From Dendrocalamus latiflorus (taxonomy: Eukaryota; Streptophyta; Magnoliopsida; Poales; Poaceae): a stretch of 64,000 nucleotides of DNA. Both the position numbers and the translations under genes were made by a program. This document shows positions 33,801-44,432 of this stretch, piece by piece (the first letter of the stretch is position 1; the number at the start of each line of letters is the position of its first letter). Below the pieces are notes generated by a model. That model was given only the letters and a program-made list of their open reading frames with translations. It ran no database searches and was not told the origin of the DNA. The stretch spans positions 12,824,390 to 12,888,389 of the forward strand of contig CM029669.1 in the NCBI GenBank assembly GCA_017311315.1. Direction: 5' to 3'.

Positions 33801-36419
33801 GTTCAAGCCTTTTATCAACATCATGTGCACCTTCCTTTAGTAGCTCTTCCCTGTAGATGCTGCAGGACAAACTTTATTCATAAAAAATAATTTGATAAAT
33901 TTGTAATAAAACACACAATAATTCCAAAAAAAGTAAATGATACTTACTCCAAATATGACTCAACTTCTTCACAGTTATTTAGCACATACCAAACTAACTT
34001 GTCCATGACACCATCATCAATGTATTGTACCCTATTAGATCCAACAAGAGTAACACCATGCATAAAAACAGAGGTGTCATCAAACAATGGACCATCACCT
34101 CCACTACCATCATCCTGGTTAAATCTAGTGTCAACATCCTCCATGTACCTTGAACAAAAAGTCAGCGTGTCACTTGCAACATAAGCCTCAGCAATTGATC
34201 CTTCCGCCCTAGCCCTGTTCTTTACAAAATTCTTCAAAGTGCCTAGTCGCCTTTCTATTGGGTACATCCATCCATACTGAACAGGACCTCTAAGCAGTGC
34301 CTCATCAGGAAGATGGACAGCCAAGTGCACCATGACATCAAAGAAGGCCGGAGGAAAAATTTTCTCAAGCTTGCTTAGGATCAATGGGATTTCTGCTTTC
34401 AGCCGCTTCACAACATCTATCCTTAGATTTGTACTGCACAATTCCCTGAAGAACTTCTCGAGCTCTGCAACTGCTTCATATACATCCTTCCTGATAAGTC
34501 CTCTTAGGCCTGCAGGTATGATTCTTTGCAGGAGTATATGGCAAGAATGTGTTTTCAGCTTCCCCTGCACCTTGGAAGAATTTGCACTTATGAATCTTGC
34601 TAGGTTCGCTGCATATCCATCAGGAAACTTGATACCTTTGAGGAACTTGCAAAACTCGATTCTCTGATCCTTCTTCAAGACATACCAAGCATGTGGAACA
34701 GTGACTGAGTTGCCATCCTGCTGTAAGTGCAATTCAGGTCTTATGCCCATATCATGTAAATCTAGCCTAGCATTGGTTGTGTCCTTGGTCTTGCCGTCGA
34801 CATTGAGTAATGTGCCAAGAAGGTTTTCACATATGTTTTTCTCTATGTGCATCACATCAAGATTATGTGGAAGCTTCAAATATTTCCAATATGGCAATCT
34901 CCACAACCCAACTTTGCAGCTAAAAATCACTGGACCTTCGTTACGCTTCCTTTTCTTAGTTGCAGGATGCTTCCCTGGCCTAACATCTTTCACCTTCTCT
35001 AGCTCCTCTTGGACCTCCTCTATAGTGAACTTACCTGGCTCAACTTTGTTTTCGCGCTGTCCGTCAAAAGCCAAGCTTCTCCGCCAAGCATGTGTCCTTG
35101 GAAGGTATCGACGATGTCCAATGTAACATAACTTATTCCTTATTCCTTGTTGTTCGCCCTGATAAGGTGCTCAACGCTGGATAATCATGTATACACCACA
35201 ACACGACAGCACGAAGCTTGAACTTGTTACCAGTACATGCATCATAGGTATCGACACCCTTCCAGAGATCGAGCAGTTCTTCTATTAGGGGCTCAAGGAA
35301 CAAATCAAAATCCTTTCCTGGAGATGATGGACCTGGGATGAGTAAAGACATAAAGCAGTTTGCTGGATTCACGCTTTCCCATGGGAGATTTAAAGGTGTC
35401 AGGAGCACAGGCCACATGCTATATTGGGTACTCATGTTGCCAAATGGATTGAATCCATCTGTAGCTAAGGCAAGCCTCAAGTTCCTCGGATCAGCTGCAA
35501 AATTTGGATACATGCTGTCAAAGTCCTTCCATGCCTCCCCATCAGCTGGATGGCTCATTACATTGTCGACTGGCGTCCTCACTTTCTTGTGCCATTGTGT
35601 TTCCTCAGATGTTCATTTTGAAGCAAAAATCCTCTTCAACCTTGGTATAAGTGGAAAATGCCTCAAAACCTTATGTGGAACCCGCTTGCTCCCATTAACA
35701 TCTTGCCATCTAGATTCCTTGCATACTGGGCACACATCCACCTTGGCATAATCCTTCCGAAACAACACACAATTGTTCTTGCACACATGGATGTTATCGT
35801 ATCCAAGGCCCAATTCACGAAGATATTTCTTGGCATCATCATATGATCTTGGAAATTCACACTGAGGGAATGCTGAGGACAACAACTTCATCATTACGGT
35901 AAATGTTGTATTGCTGATTCGATAACGAGACTTGATATACAGTAACCTCACCAAAAAAGAGAATTTTGAATGGCTAGATCCCGGGCCAAGTGACCGCTTC
36001 GCATCTTCAAGGACTCTTGCAAACCTTGGCTGTTCTCCATCTACCTCTGCCGCTGCGTACAGATCTCCTATCATCTCTGGTACTCTGTTATCCTCATCAT
36101 AATCATCATTCACCACATCCACATGTATCCCTTCATCATGATCAAATCCATCCACCTCCTGCTCTAAATACTCAACTACTTCATCATCTACTGACTCTCC
36201 ATGATGAATCCACCTGGTGTATGCAGCTGACATTCCATAAATGTGTATGTGGTCATCCACCTCTTGCTGAGGCCGTAAAGTTTGATTAAGACATTTGCGG
36301 CACGGACAAAGTATATGGCTGTCTTCGGGGTATCATTCACTAACAAATTGCATGAATTGTTGAACTCCAGTGATATATGCAGGTGTGAACTGTCTCCCAT
36401 GAATCCAACTTCTATCCAT
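30890..36419 (-). pseudogene. CACTA-1 TNP2 transposase gene, interrupted
   Basis: The start is ATG 36419 (MDRSWIHGRQFTPAY), then ILCPCRKCLNQTLRP with the N-terminal zinc-binding Cys residues, VCPVCKESRW, LALATDGFNPFGNMSTQYS, IPGPSSPGKDFDLFLEPL, VMHIEKNICENLLGTLLN, ARLDLHDMGIRPEL, the DUF4218 block (FFDVMVHLAVHLPDEA and MYPIERRLGTLKNFVKNRAR), and a DUF4216-like exon (33514-33071). An acidic C-terminus lies at 31060-30890 beyond the nested LTR. TNP2 is the CACTA transposase that cuts the CACTA ends. It is inactive here: in-frame TGA at 36333-36335 and 35613-35615, a deletion with frameshift near 35140 (after GRTTRNK), and a 2-kb LTR at 31076-33077. Removing the LTR restores continuous reading from NLQGG into EATILEANLVDL. 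Confidence 0.9.
31076..33077 (+). mobile_element. Solo LTR (gypsy Tat-like) inside CACTA-1 TNP2
   Basis: It begins TGACATGCGTCATATTTG, ends GCACGATCAAGCA, and is flanked by a CCACC duplication (31071-31075 and 33078-33082). The flanking TNP2 reading frame joins seamlessly when the LTR and one CCACC are removed, which fixes the borders. Near the 3' end, GAACACGACACTCGCCGC and CCCGTGCACTTGCGGG are motifs remembered from LTR ends of grass gypsy elements. The GC-rich Pro/Ser-rich frames at 31405-32186 lie inside the LTR and are not genes. No gag or pol remains. Confidence 0.85.
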
Positions 36420-36578
36420 CTGTTTGAACAAATTTCCCAAAAGAGAGTTGATTGAACAAATTTCCGCCAGCGATGTCTCTGCCGCTGCCGCTCAAATAAT
36501 ATGATAAATCTTAAATTCAAGGATTAAGTTTTTTTTGGAGAGCTCACTGTGATGAAGCAATTCAAATAGCAAACTTAC

Positions 36579-36674
36579 AAGTTTCACTGGCTTTGTAGGA
36601 TTTGTGACGGAAAGCTGCAGTACTTCATTCCACACTGGATTGGGATTCTTCTTCTGGACACTACTCTTCACCTT
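36579..36674 (-). pseudogene. Captured host exon: C2-domain fragment
   Basis: The minus strand shows a good acceptor (GTGCAG|AAG at 36674), 96 coding bases and a perfect donor (CTT|GTAAGT after 36579). The 32 residues include KVKSSVQKKNPNPVWNEVLQ and LSVTNPTKPVKL, the pattern of a C2 domain strand pair (KKxxNPVWNE...LSV). C2 domains bind phospholipids, often with calcium. The exon is unrelated to CACTA proteins and lies just upstream of TNP2, so it looks like a host gene fragment carried by CACTA-1. The source gene cannot be named; plant small C2 proteins and ARF-GAP C2 proteins share the motif. Confidence 0.65.
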
Positions 36675-36969
36675 CTGCACCATGAGGAAAAGAAAAGTTC
36701 AATGACATAAATACAGAACAAAATTAATAGTAACATTGAAAAATTGGAAGGGCATCAATGTCACAGAACCTGAAGTCAACTGTAGAAATTACTGTCTACA
36801 TAATCAAGAGTGCATCATATTAAACTGAAAATCTGTCATCAACAAGATTATGGTGTGATCTGTCATCATCAAGACTATGGTGTGCAGTCACTCTTTAGTT
36901 TCACCATATGGAGAAGGTTATGACATGAAATTAATAGCATTCAACCGCTCCATCAAAGTGACGTAAATT

Positions 36970-38641
36970 GAGGGCTCATGAGAAGAACACCTGGAAGAAG
37001 AGATCAATATTTTGGGACTTACCTTATTGGGAGTACCTAGATGTTCGACACTGCATCGACACCATGCACATAGAAAAGAATGTATGCGACAGCTTGATTG
37101 GTCTCTTACTGAACATCCGTGATAAAACAAAGGACGGCGTCAACGCACGGCTTGACTTGGCTGACATGGACATCAGGCCTGAGTTAGCACCGACACGCAC
37201 TGATAATGGACAAACGTACCTTCCCCCTGCGTGTTACACTCTGTCCAAGGCTGAGAAAACAGAACTGTGCCAGTGCTTGCATGGTGTCAAAGTTCCGTCT
37301 GGTTACTCCGGCAACGTGAAGAAACTTGTTTCGATGCAAGATTTGAAGTTAAATGGCATGAAGTCTCATGATTGTCATGTGCTGATGACATAGATGCTCC
37401 CTATTGCAATTAGAAATATTTTGCCGATCAAAATCCGAGAGACAATCATGAGGCTATGTTATTTCTTTAACACAATTGCTCAGAAGGTCATAGATCCCGA
37501 AGGACTAGATGCTCTGCAGGACGAGGTGGTGATGACTCTATGTCACCTTGAAATGTATTTCCCTCCTTCATTTTTCGATATCATGGTCCATCTCATTGTT
37601 CACGTTGTGTGGGAGATAAAAATGTGCGGGCCCGTATTCCTACGTAGCATGTACCCATTTGAGAGGTTCATGGGAATTCTCAATTCCTACATACGGAATC
37701 GTTCTCGGCCGGAGGGCAGCATCGTTGAAGGTTATGCAAGCGAAGAGGTCATTGAGTTTTGTGTCGATTATATGGCTCAGATTCAACCGATAGGTGTCCC
37801 TCAATCTCGTCATGAGGGGAGGCGGAAGGGTCTCGGAACTATCGGAAGGAAAGCAATCACTCCAGATATGGACACGTATACTCAAGCTCATTTCACGGTG
37901 TTGCAACACATGATTGAAGTGGCGCCTTATGTGGACCAGCACAAGGGTGTGCTTCGGCAACAGAATCCGGAGCGGCCGGATGTTTGGATCATGAGGCAAC
38001 ACAACCGTTGGTTCAACCAATGGTTGAAGGAGCAAATCGCTAGGAGCTCGCCGAGTGAGACGCTGACATGGTTGGCAAAAGGGCCGACATTTACAGTTGT
38101 GACATGGCAAGGATATGACATAAATGGGTACACATTCTATACGCAGTCTCAGAATGTCAAGAGCACTAACCAGAACAGCGGTGTCCGCATAGATGCATTC
38201 AGTACGGATGGGTCGAGAAACTCGTACTATGGCTTCATAAAAGAGATTTGGGAGCTCAACTATGTGGTTTTCAAGACCCCCTTATTTCGCTGCCGTTGGG
38301 TGCATCTCCTACAGGTGAAGGTTGACAAGTACGGTGTCACGACCGTGGAGCTCCAACGTGTCGGGTACAAAGACGAACCATTCGTACTCGTCAATCAAGT
38401 TGTTCAAGTTTTCTATATAACCGACCCAGCAAATAAGAAACGCCATGTAGTTCTTCATGGAAAAAGGAGAATTGTCGGAGTGGAGAATGTAGTGGACGAG
38501 GAGGAATACAATCAATTTGATGAGTTACCTCCTTTTGGAAATGCCATAAGGGTCGACGATGAACAACGTGACGAAACTAGTTACGTACGCATTGATCATG
38601 ATGAAGGGCTAATTTTTAAAGGAAATAAGCAAGTACAATAA
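36970..38641 (+). pseudogene. CACTA-2 TNP2 transposase, N-terminally truncated
   Basis: Reading starts within the TNP2 core (KKRSIFWDLPYWEYLDVRH, DTMHIEKNVCDSLIGLLLN, ARLDLADMDIRPEL). It continues through the DUF4218 block (LEMYFPPSFFDIMVHLIVHV, MYPFERFMGILNSYIRNRSR) and the DUF4216 block (YGFIKEIWELNYVVFKTPLF RCRW), ending at TAA 38639-38641. An in-frame TAG at 37391-37393 stands between CHVLMT and MLPIAIRNIL, where homologues usually have Gln, consistent with a CAG-to-TAG change. The first 450 or so residues, including the N-terminal zinc-binding Cys, are missing. The same protein family is coded by CACTA-1 on the other strand, at clearly different sequence. Confidence 0.9.
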
Positions 38642-38659
38642 GAATGTATATGTGAAAAT

Positions 38660-38890
38660 ATGTGACAATTTTGAGATGTATATGTGAAAATGTGTGATGT
38701 AGTCAATTTTGATATGTATATGTGAAAATGTCTGATGTAGTCAATTTTGACATATATATGTGAAAATGTGTGATGTAGTCAATTTTGAGATGTATATGTG
38801 AAAATGTGTGATGTAGTCAATTTTGAGATGTATATGTGAAAATGTGTGATGTAGTCAATTTTGAGATGTATATGTGAAAATGTGTGACAA
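38660..38890 (+). repeat. 38-bp tandem repeat, six copies, downstream of CACTA-2 TNP2
   Basis: Units contain GTCAATTTTGAGATGTATA followed by TGTGAAAATGTGTGATGTA, repeated head to tail right after the TNP2 stop codon. They are AT-rich and probably 3'UTR. Confidence 0.85.
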
Positions 38891-39137
38891 AATGTATATG
38901 TGTATTGGCATTTATGTATATGTGATGTATATGTGTGATGTACATGTGAATTGGTATGCATTTATGTATAGAACAATGCTGCAGTGTGATGTATTTGAGA
39001 ATGACAAAATGTATCAAGAAATATACTGTGTGAATACAGCTGGTTGGTGTTGTATATGAATGCAGCTGTTTGGTGGTTGATATGAATGCAGCTGTGTAGT
39101 TATTGGTGTTGTCTTAATAACAACAATCGGCAAAGGC

Positions 39138-39235
39138 TTATCACAGACGGTTCTAAACTTAGAACCGTCTGTGATATGATATCATAGACGGTTCTAAGTT
39201 CAGAACCGTCTGTGATAACCTCCCTATATATACCC
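39138..39235 (+). promoter_or_regulatory. Internal subterminal-type inverted repeats and TATA box of the CACTA-2 second gene
   Basis: Two successive palindromes of ATCACAGACGGTTCTAA with its complement (39139-39177 and 39180-39218) precede a TATATATA box at 39225-39232. GC-rich leader (39240-39500) and the second gene follow. The motif is the same one that fills the 3' subterminal region at 43520-43780. In CACTA elements this type of motif is bound by the second protein, so its place at the promoter suggests self-regulation; that is inference. Confidence 0.6.
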
Positions 39236-39249
39236 TCTCGCTAGGGTTT

Positions 39250-39500
39250 TCCGTGTGCGCTGCAGTTATTCGATCTAGATCTAAATCTCGAGCCCGTTGT
39301 CGCCGCCGCCTCCCCGAGCCCTCGCCGGCTGCCTCCCCGAGCCCTCGCCGGCCGCCTCCCCGGACGAAGACGTCGCCGCAGCCTCCTCCTCCTCCGTCGT
39401 CGCCTCCCCGAGCCCGTCGCCTCCTCCTCCTCCGTCGCCGCCGCCTCCTCCTCCTCCTCCGTCGCCGCCTCCTCCTCCGTCACCAAAACCCTAAGGTCAT
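39250..39500 (+). other. GC-rich leader of the CACTA-2 second gene
   Basis: Runs of CCGCC and CCTCC downstream of the TATA box are typical of grass 5'UTRs. Pro/Ser-rich frames here are unlikely to be coding. Confidence 0.45.
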
Positions 39501-39544
39501 CAAAACCCTCCCCGAGCTTCATGCTTACTGTTAGGGTTTAGGGT

Positions 39545-39790
39545 TGATGCTTGATGCTGTTAGTATATGCTTACTGTTATGTATATGCTTACTGTTAGTT
39601 GATTACTGTCATGTATATGCTTACTGTTAGTTGCTTACTGTTATGTATATGCTTACTGTTAGTTGCTTAGTGTTATGTATATGCTTACTGTTAGTTGCTT
39701 ACTGTCATGTATATGCTTACTATTATGGTGTCTGCTTACTGTATATTCAAGTTTGTTATGCTTACTGTTATGGTTAGTTGCTTAGTTGTA
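39545..39790 (+). repeat. About 32-bp tandem repeat, leader intron of the CACTA-2 second gene
   Basis: TATGCTTACTGTTAGTTGC and TTACTGTTATG alternate about six times. The array is AT-rich and non-coding and lies between the leader and the first ATG at 40187. Confidence 0.8.
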
Positions 39791-40186
39791 TTCATGTATA
39801 TTCAAGTTTGTTAATTTTCCATATACTGAGATTGCCTGTGGGATTTACAGTTGCTCGATGATGATAAATTCATATACTGAGATTGGTTCATTCGGTCTTT
39901 GAGCTCTAAGTATATGATTTAGTAGCGGGACAGCCAAGATTAATCTTGTGCAACCCTACAATTTGAGAGCACAAATTAATCAATTAAAACTTGAGCTTGT
40001 TGCTAGTCTTAATTGATACATGCCTTTTACATTATATATGTATATATGTAGGTATAAATATGTATATGTATGTATATACACATATATATGTATTGTAATC
40101 GCCTATATTGAGCGAAATAGATAGATATTGCATTTTCTTATCTTATGGTATGGCACTTTCTCATCTTATCCTAATAGACCCACAAA

Positions 40187-43100
40187 ATGAGCAACATGTC
40201 ACCCGCGCATTCTTCAACATCATCGCCGGAGGCGTCCACTCCAACATCAAGACGCCAAGGAAGAGGGCTACCGAAGAAGCCTGAGGGCCGACAGACCATC
40301 ACAGCGGTAAACGCATCTGGGGTCCCTATCCTTCCTCAAAAAGCGGTAAACGCATTCCGAAGCATGGTCGGAATAGTTGCACGAGAACGAATTGAGATCA
40401 CATACAATTCGTGGAAGAACGTGCCTGACACTCGGAAACGTGAGCTGTGGACCGAAATTTTGGCATCGTTTGAGTTCCCAGAAGAACACCTATACGCTGT
40501 GCAACGACAAACCTACCTAGCGGCGTGCAAAGCATGGAAGAACTTTAAGAGCACACTTGTCAGGAAATACGTGGAGACGGACGAAACGCCTTTTCATAAA
40601 TACCCATTCCTGGAACCACAATGGGAAGAGTTCAAGGCGATGAAGACGTCCGAAGATTTCAAAAGTACAAGTACTGCGCACAAGGCCCTCCAGGCAAAAA
40701 ACACACACCCCCACAGACTTGGCACAGCTGGGTATGCGGGTAAAATCCCGCAGTGGAGGAAGGAGGATGACCTGGCAGCTGCACAGGACATCGCCCCGCC
40801 GTTTTCCAATATCCCGGATGACCGCGCTCGAAATTAGATTAGAGCAAGGTCATCTACAACGACATCGGGGGACGTCTGTCCCAGCGCCTAGTAACATATC
40901 GATAGAACTACGTAGCTTGTAATTACTCCACAACTTCGTACGAATTGAAATGACATTTCGTGCTCTTGCAGGAAGAGCTGAGTTTTGAATCTACCCTGGG
41001 ATCATTCTAGGGAACAAGGGAGAATGATATGCTCTCCATGGCCCTGGGAAACAAGGAGCACCCGGGTCGTACGAGAGGCCTTGGGCTTTACATTCCTTGG
41101 AAACATGGTTTCCAAGATGACTCCGGAATGTATCGGCGTAGGAAGAGAAACAAAGCCGAGCGTGACGCACAGCTACGAGAAGAGATCAAGGAATCTCTTA
41201 GAGAGGAACTAATGGGTGAGCTGGCTGGTGTAATCAGAGATGAGGTGCGGAAACAAACAGAAAGTCAGTAGGCCGCTACCGCCGCTCCTGTGCTAGCTAG
41301 CCCGCACAACCGTCCGAGTAGCTGCGCGTCCAATCCGACGCAAACCCTGGCCAAATTTCCTATGGACGACATCCTGGTAATAATTATTACCTCTCGAATG
41401 CTTGCTCCATTGATAAGCCTATTCGAGTAGCTAATTTTGTATCGTTATGTAGGAGCCTACAAAGTGCAGGCTCCAAGTGAGATATGGCTCTATTCCCTTG
41501 TACGCTGCTTGGGGCCAGGCATATTCGTCTGGTATCGGGGCCATGGTGCACGGTCAAGTTTTAGCGCCAGGCTTCGCAAAAGTTAATGTGGATGGTGTGC
41601 ATGTCAATTTTGAGGTGGTCCCGCTACCCAAGCCCCCCAACGACGAGATCGTGACTCTAGGACAGGCCATTGGAACATTCATCTAGTGGCCCAAAAGCGA
41701 CATCTCCCTGGAGGCTTCTTCACCGGTGGCAGGACCAGACCAACATGCACTGGTGCCATCTCCATTACAAGACCAGTCGGTTCCACCACCGGATACTGCA
41801 CCGGTGCTATCTCCACGGGTCATACTCTCGCCAGAGCAACATGCACTAGTGCTATCTCCATTACAAGACCAGTCGGTTCCACCACCGGATACTGCATCGG
41901 TGCTATCTCCACGGGTCCTATTCTCACCAGAGCAACTTGCACCGCTGCTACCTTCAAAGTCGACTACCGTGAAGTCGACCTATAGCCGAGGCAGCAAGGC
42001 CAGCAAGGGCAAAGCAAAGAAGACCAATGATGATATGCCGTACCTACCTTTGGCCCGCAAATTAGTTCTTGGCGAGCCGTTGCTCGAGCAAAAAGACCTC
42101 CAAAAGCTACCATATAGTTGCATGCAATTGCACACGTGGTATATGCAGCAGTCCAATAAGCTAGAGGGAGAACGGACTTCAAGTATCACTGTCAAATTCA
42201 CGTCGGATGATTTACACCATAGTCTTCAAGAGTGTATGTTCGTGGTCGCCTTTGAGGATTTATTCGATCTGTTCACGCTCAACGCTCTTGACGTCTCAAT
42301 CATTCGATGCTGGACGCTGTAAGTGTGTACAATCACAGTCTCCGTTAATGTCATACCGATAAATGCCATATCTAATTTGTTGCTTTCGTGTGTATATATA
42401 TAGACACATGCTGACTAGAGCTAGATTATCCAACTCATCAGCTGGTTTCTTGGACCCATACTTGGTCGCCAAGGATACCATCGACCGGGATACACCCCTC
42501 GTCGAGAGGTACATTGCATCAGGACTGCTGGGTTGCCGCAATAAGGAATATGTACTTATGCCCTTCCATCAGAACTTTCATTGGATTTTAATAGTAATTG
42601 TACCAAAATGGAACAAGATATATTACCTTGATTCCCTAAGTAAGAATAAAATGGACTTCACAGTTGTCAGCCAAGTAATCGATAGGTAAGCACATATTCC
42701 CCATACATATCTACATTGTACTCTTTCTTTCCTTCCGAATGACTAAGGTTAACTTTTTCGAATTACGTAGGGCGTTCACGATGTACATTGAAATGGAAGG
42801 TGACTCGAAGCGCGGGGCCAAAGGCCTGCTGACACATGTTCGAGATTTTAAGGTATTCGCTATTTCACATTAATTAATCATATGCAACAGTTGGTACTAA
42901 TGCCTCTTGAACTAACACATTCCATTTTTTGCAGTGCCATCAGCAGCAGTCGGGCAACACATGTGGATACTATGTTTGCCAACATATGGAACTACTCCTC
43001 GATTCCTCGAGGCTCACCAATCGCAAGGTTTGTCACTCTTCCCATAATTACTTTATACTTATCACGTTACATATATACGCACATTGATATTCCTATCGAC

Positions 43101-43220
43101 AGGCTGCGTACGTCAACTGCATTGAAACAGTCTGAACTTGGAGGGATTCGAGGAGAGTTGGCGTACTTTTTGCTGACTCAAGTCATAAAGCCAGGAGGAC
43201 GGTTCCACTGCGCACCATGA
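40187..43220 (+). pseudogene. CACTA-2 second gene: plant transposase fused to ULP1-like protease
   Basis: ATG 40187 opens a 216-codon exon (RGLPKKPEGRQTITAVNASG; WKNVPDTRKRELWTEILASF; FLEPQWEEFKAMKTSEDF) typical of Transposase_24 in CACTA elements. Further exons read ALGNKEHPGRTRGLGLYIPW with RRRKRNKAERDAQLREEIK (41030-41270), a Pro-rich repeat (SPLQDQSVPPPDTA, twice), and then a ULP1/C48 protease domain: YVLMPFHQNFHWILIVIVP with the catalytic His, IYYLDSLSKN with Asp (42560-42640), and CHQQQSGNTCGYYVCQH with Gln and Cys (about 42935-42985). ULP1 enzymes cleave SUMO-type conjugates. In-frame TAG codons at 40835-40837, 41269-41271 and 41684-41686 break the gene, although the protease triad itself is intact. 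Confidence 0.85.
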
Positions 43221-43519
43221 TTTCTTATTGGTTTATCACTAAGTGCAAATGCAGTGTAGATCTTTTGTAACTGTGCATTTGTTAATGGATATTTCATTTC
43301 AATTCAATTAATTGATTTGCGAAATGGATGCATGCTTTATGTTTGTGAAATGAAGTGCGATGTCAATTGGATGTTTTACGTCTATGAAATGTATCTGAAA
43401 GGAAATGAGATGTGTGAATTGTATATTTTTTGTCTGTGATTATCTGCTTGTTTCAGAGGGCATGGCTAGCATTTCCTGAGGCTAGCCAATAAACAGAAAT
43501 AGATTTTGATTTAGGAGGA

Positions 43520-43781
43520 ACGAATATCACAGACGGTTTTTAAGTAAAAACCGTCTGTGATATGTATCACAGACGGTTTTTTTACTACAAACCGTCTGTG
43601 ATTATTGGATATCACAGACATTTTTTATTTAAAAACCATCTGTGATATCTTATAATCACAGACGGTTCGAAAACCGTCTGTGATAACTTCGATTATCACT
43701 GACCCATAAATTCAGACGGTTCAGAAAACCGTCTGTGATGACGTTTCTGAACCGTCTGTAATGTGGATTTCTGTAGTAGTG
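43520..43781 (+). repeat. CACTA-2 3' subterminal array and terminus
   Basis: At least ten copies of ACAGACGGTT or AACCGTCTGT alternate in orientation, forming palindromes, up to the terminal CTGTAGTAGTG at 43781. The three bases outside are CGT; no matching duplication can be tested because the other end is missing. Confidence 0.85.
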
Positions 43782-43784
43782 CGT

Positions 43785-44423
43785 GAAACATCGAGCAAAC
43801 TCGCATACAAATTACGATTCCACTAATTTGTGTTGTACTAGTTTATTTATTTATTTTTCAATATGAATTATATGTAGTTAGAGATTTTATTTAGGAATTC
43901 GTACGAAAATCGAATTGTTTATTTTATTTTATTTGAAAATTTCAAATTTCAAGTATTTTTAGATAGTATTTTACATGTACTTTTTCTTTTAATTTAGTCA
44001 ATTATAATCTGGACCCACCATAGTCAATGGTATAGATCTTTCCTATTTTTCAGTGATTAATGTGAGAATTTATAGCCCTTAAGAGTGAACATGGTATCTT
44101 CTTTTTCTATCGTTTTAATAATATAATATAATAAAATAAATACATAGACAAATAGATAGATGAAAGATTGTACTTTAGCGATATATTGAATTTGTAGATT
44201 TCATAGTTGTGATATATCTATCTGTGTCATTTTAGCTTACTATGATCCTAAAATGCATTACACAGTTGTTTAATACTATCTAGATTTGTACCGTTGACAG
44301 TAAGAGCTGTTGGTGGGGACTCGAGCGAGAAGTTATGTCGCATACCACGTGGAGGTCCTCCAGACTCTGTCCGCGCGGAGGCCCTCCGAACTCCGCTCTA
44401 GACTCCGTTTGCACCTGGGTCTC
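43785..44423. other. AT-rich intergenic DNA
   Basis: No gene or transposon end was identified in this AT-rich stretch. It becomes GC-rich with CTCCAGAC-type motifs from about 44340. Confidence 0.4.
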
Positions 44424-44432
44424 CCTCCAGAG

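Larger units (their letters stand above)
24245..36960 (-). mobile_element. CACTA-1: CACTA transposon, 5' end missing (minus strand)
   Basis: The 3' terminus is CACTACTAGGGATGTG at 24245, next to subterminal repeats of TGACGAAA/TTCGTCA. In minus-strand order the body carries a TNP2 transposase gene (36419 to about 30890) and an EnSpm-type second gene (28166 to 25021), the usual CACTA arrangement. A 2-kb solo LTR (31076-33077) is nested inside. No matching 5' terminus with TGACGAAA repeats exists upstream of TNP2; sequence passes into CACTA-2 near 36960. That right boundary is an estimate. The insertion cut the Gag frame of Copia-B. Confidence 0.8.
36961..43781 (+). mobile_element. CACTA-2: CACTA transposon, 5' end missing (plus strand)
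   Basis: The 3' terminus at 43781 reads GGATTTCTGTAGTAGTG, that is CACTACTACAGAAATCC on the other strand. It is preceded by an array of ATCACAGACGGTT/AACCGTCTGTGAT. Upstream, plus-strand genes are a TNP2 transposase lacking its N-terminal part (36970-38641) and a transposase-ULP1 gene (40187-43220). No CACTACTACAG terminus exists at the left, and homology to TNP2 begins abruptly near 36970, so the 5' portion was lost at the join with CACTA-1. The left coordinate is approximate. Subterminal motifs differ from CACTA-1, so these are different families. Confidence 0.85.

Noticed and set aside
39250..39534. Pro/Ser-rich frames of about 93 codons
   Set aside because: CCTCCTCC runs in a leader downstream of a TATA box; not coding by context.
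24245..43781. Treating the whole segment as one CACTA element
   Set aside because: The two ends have different terminal and subterminal sequences, the genes face opposite ways, there are two TNP2 genes, and the outer flanks TTC and CGT do not match.
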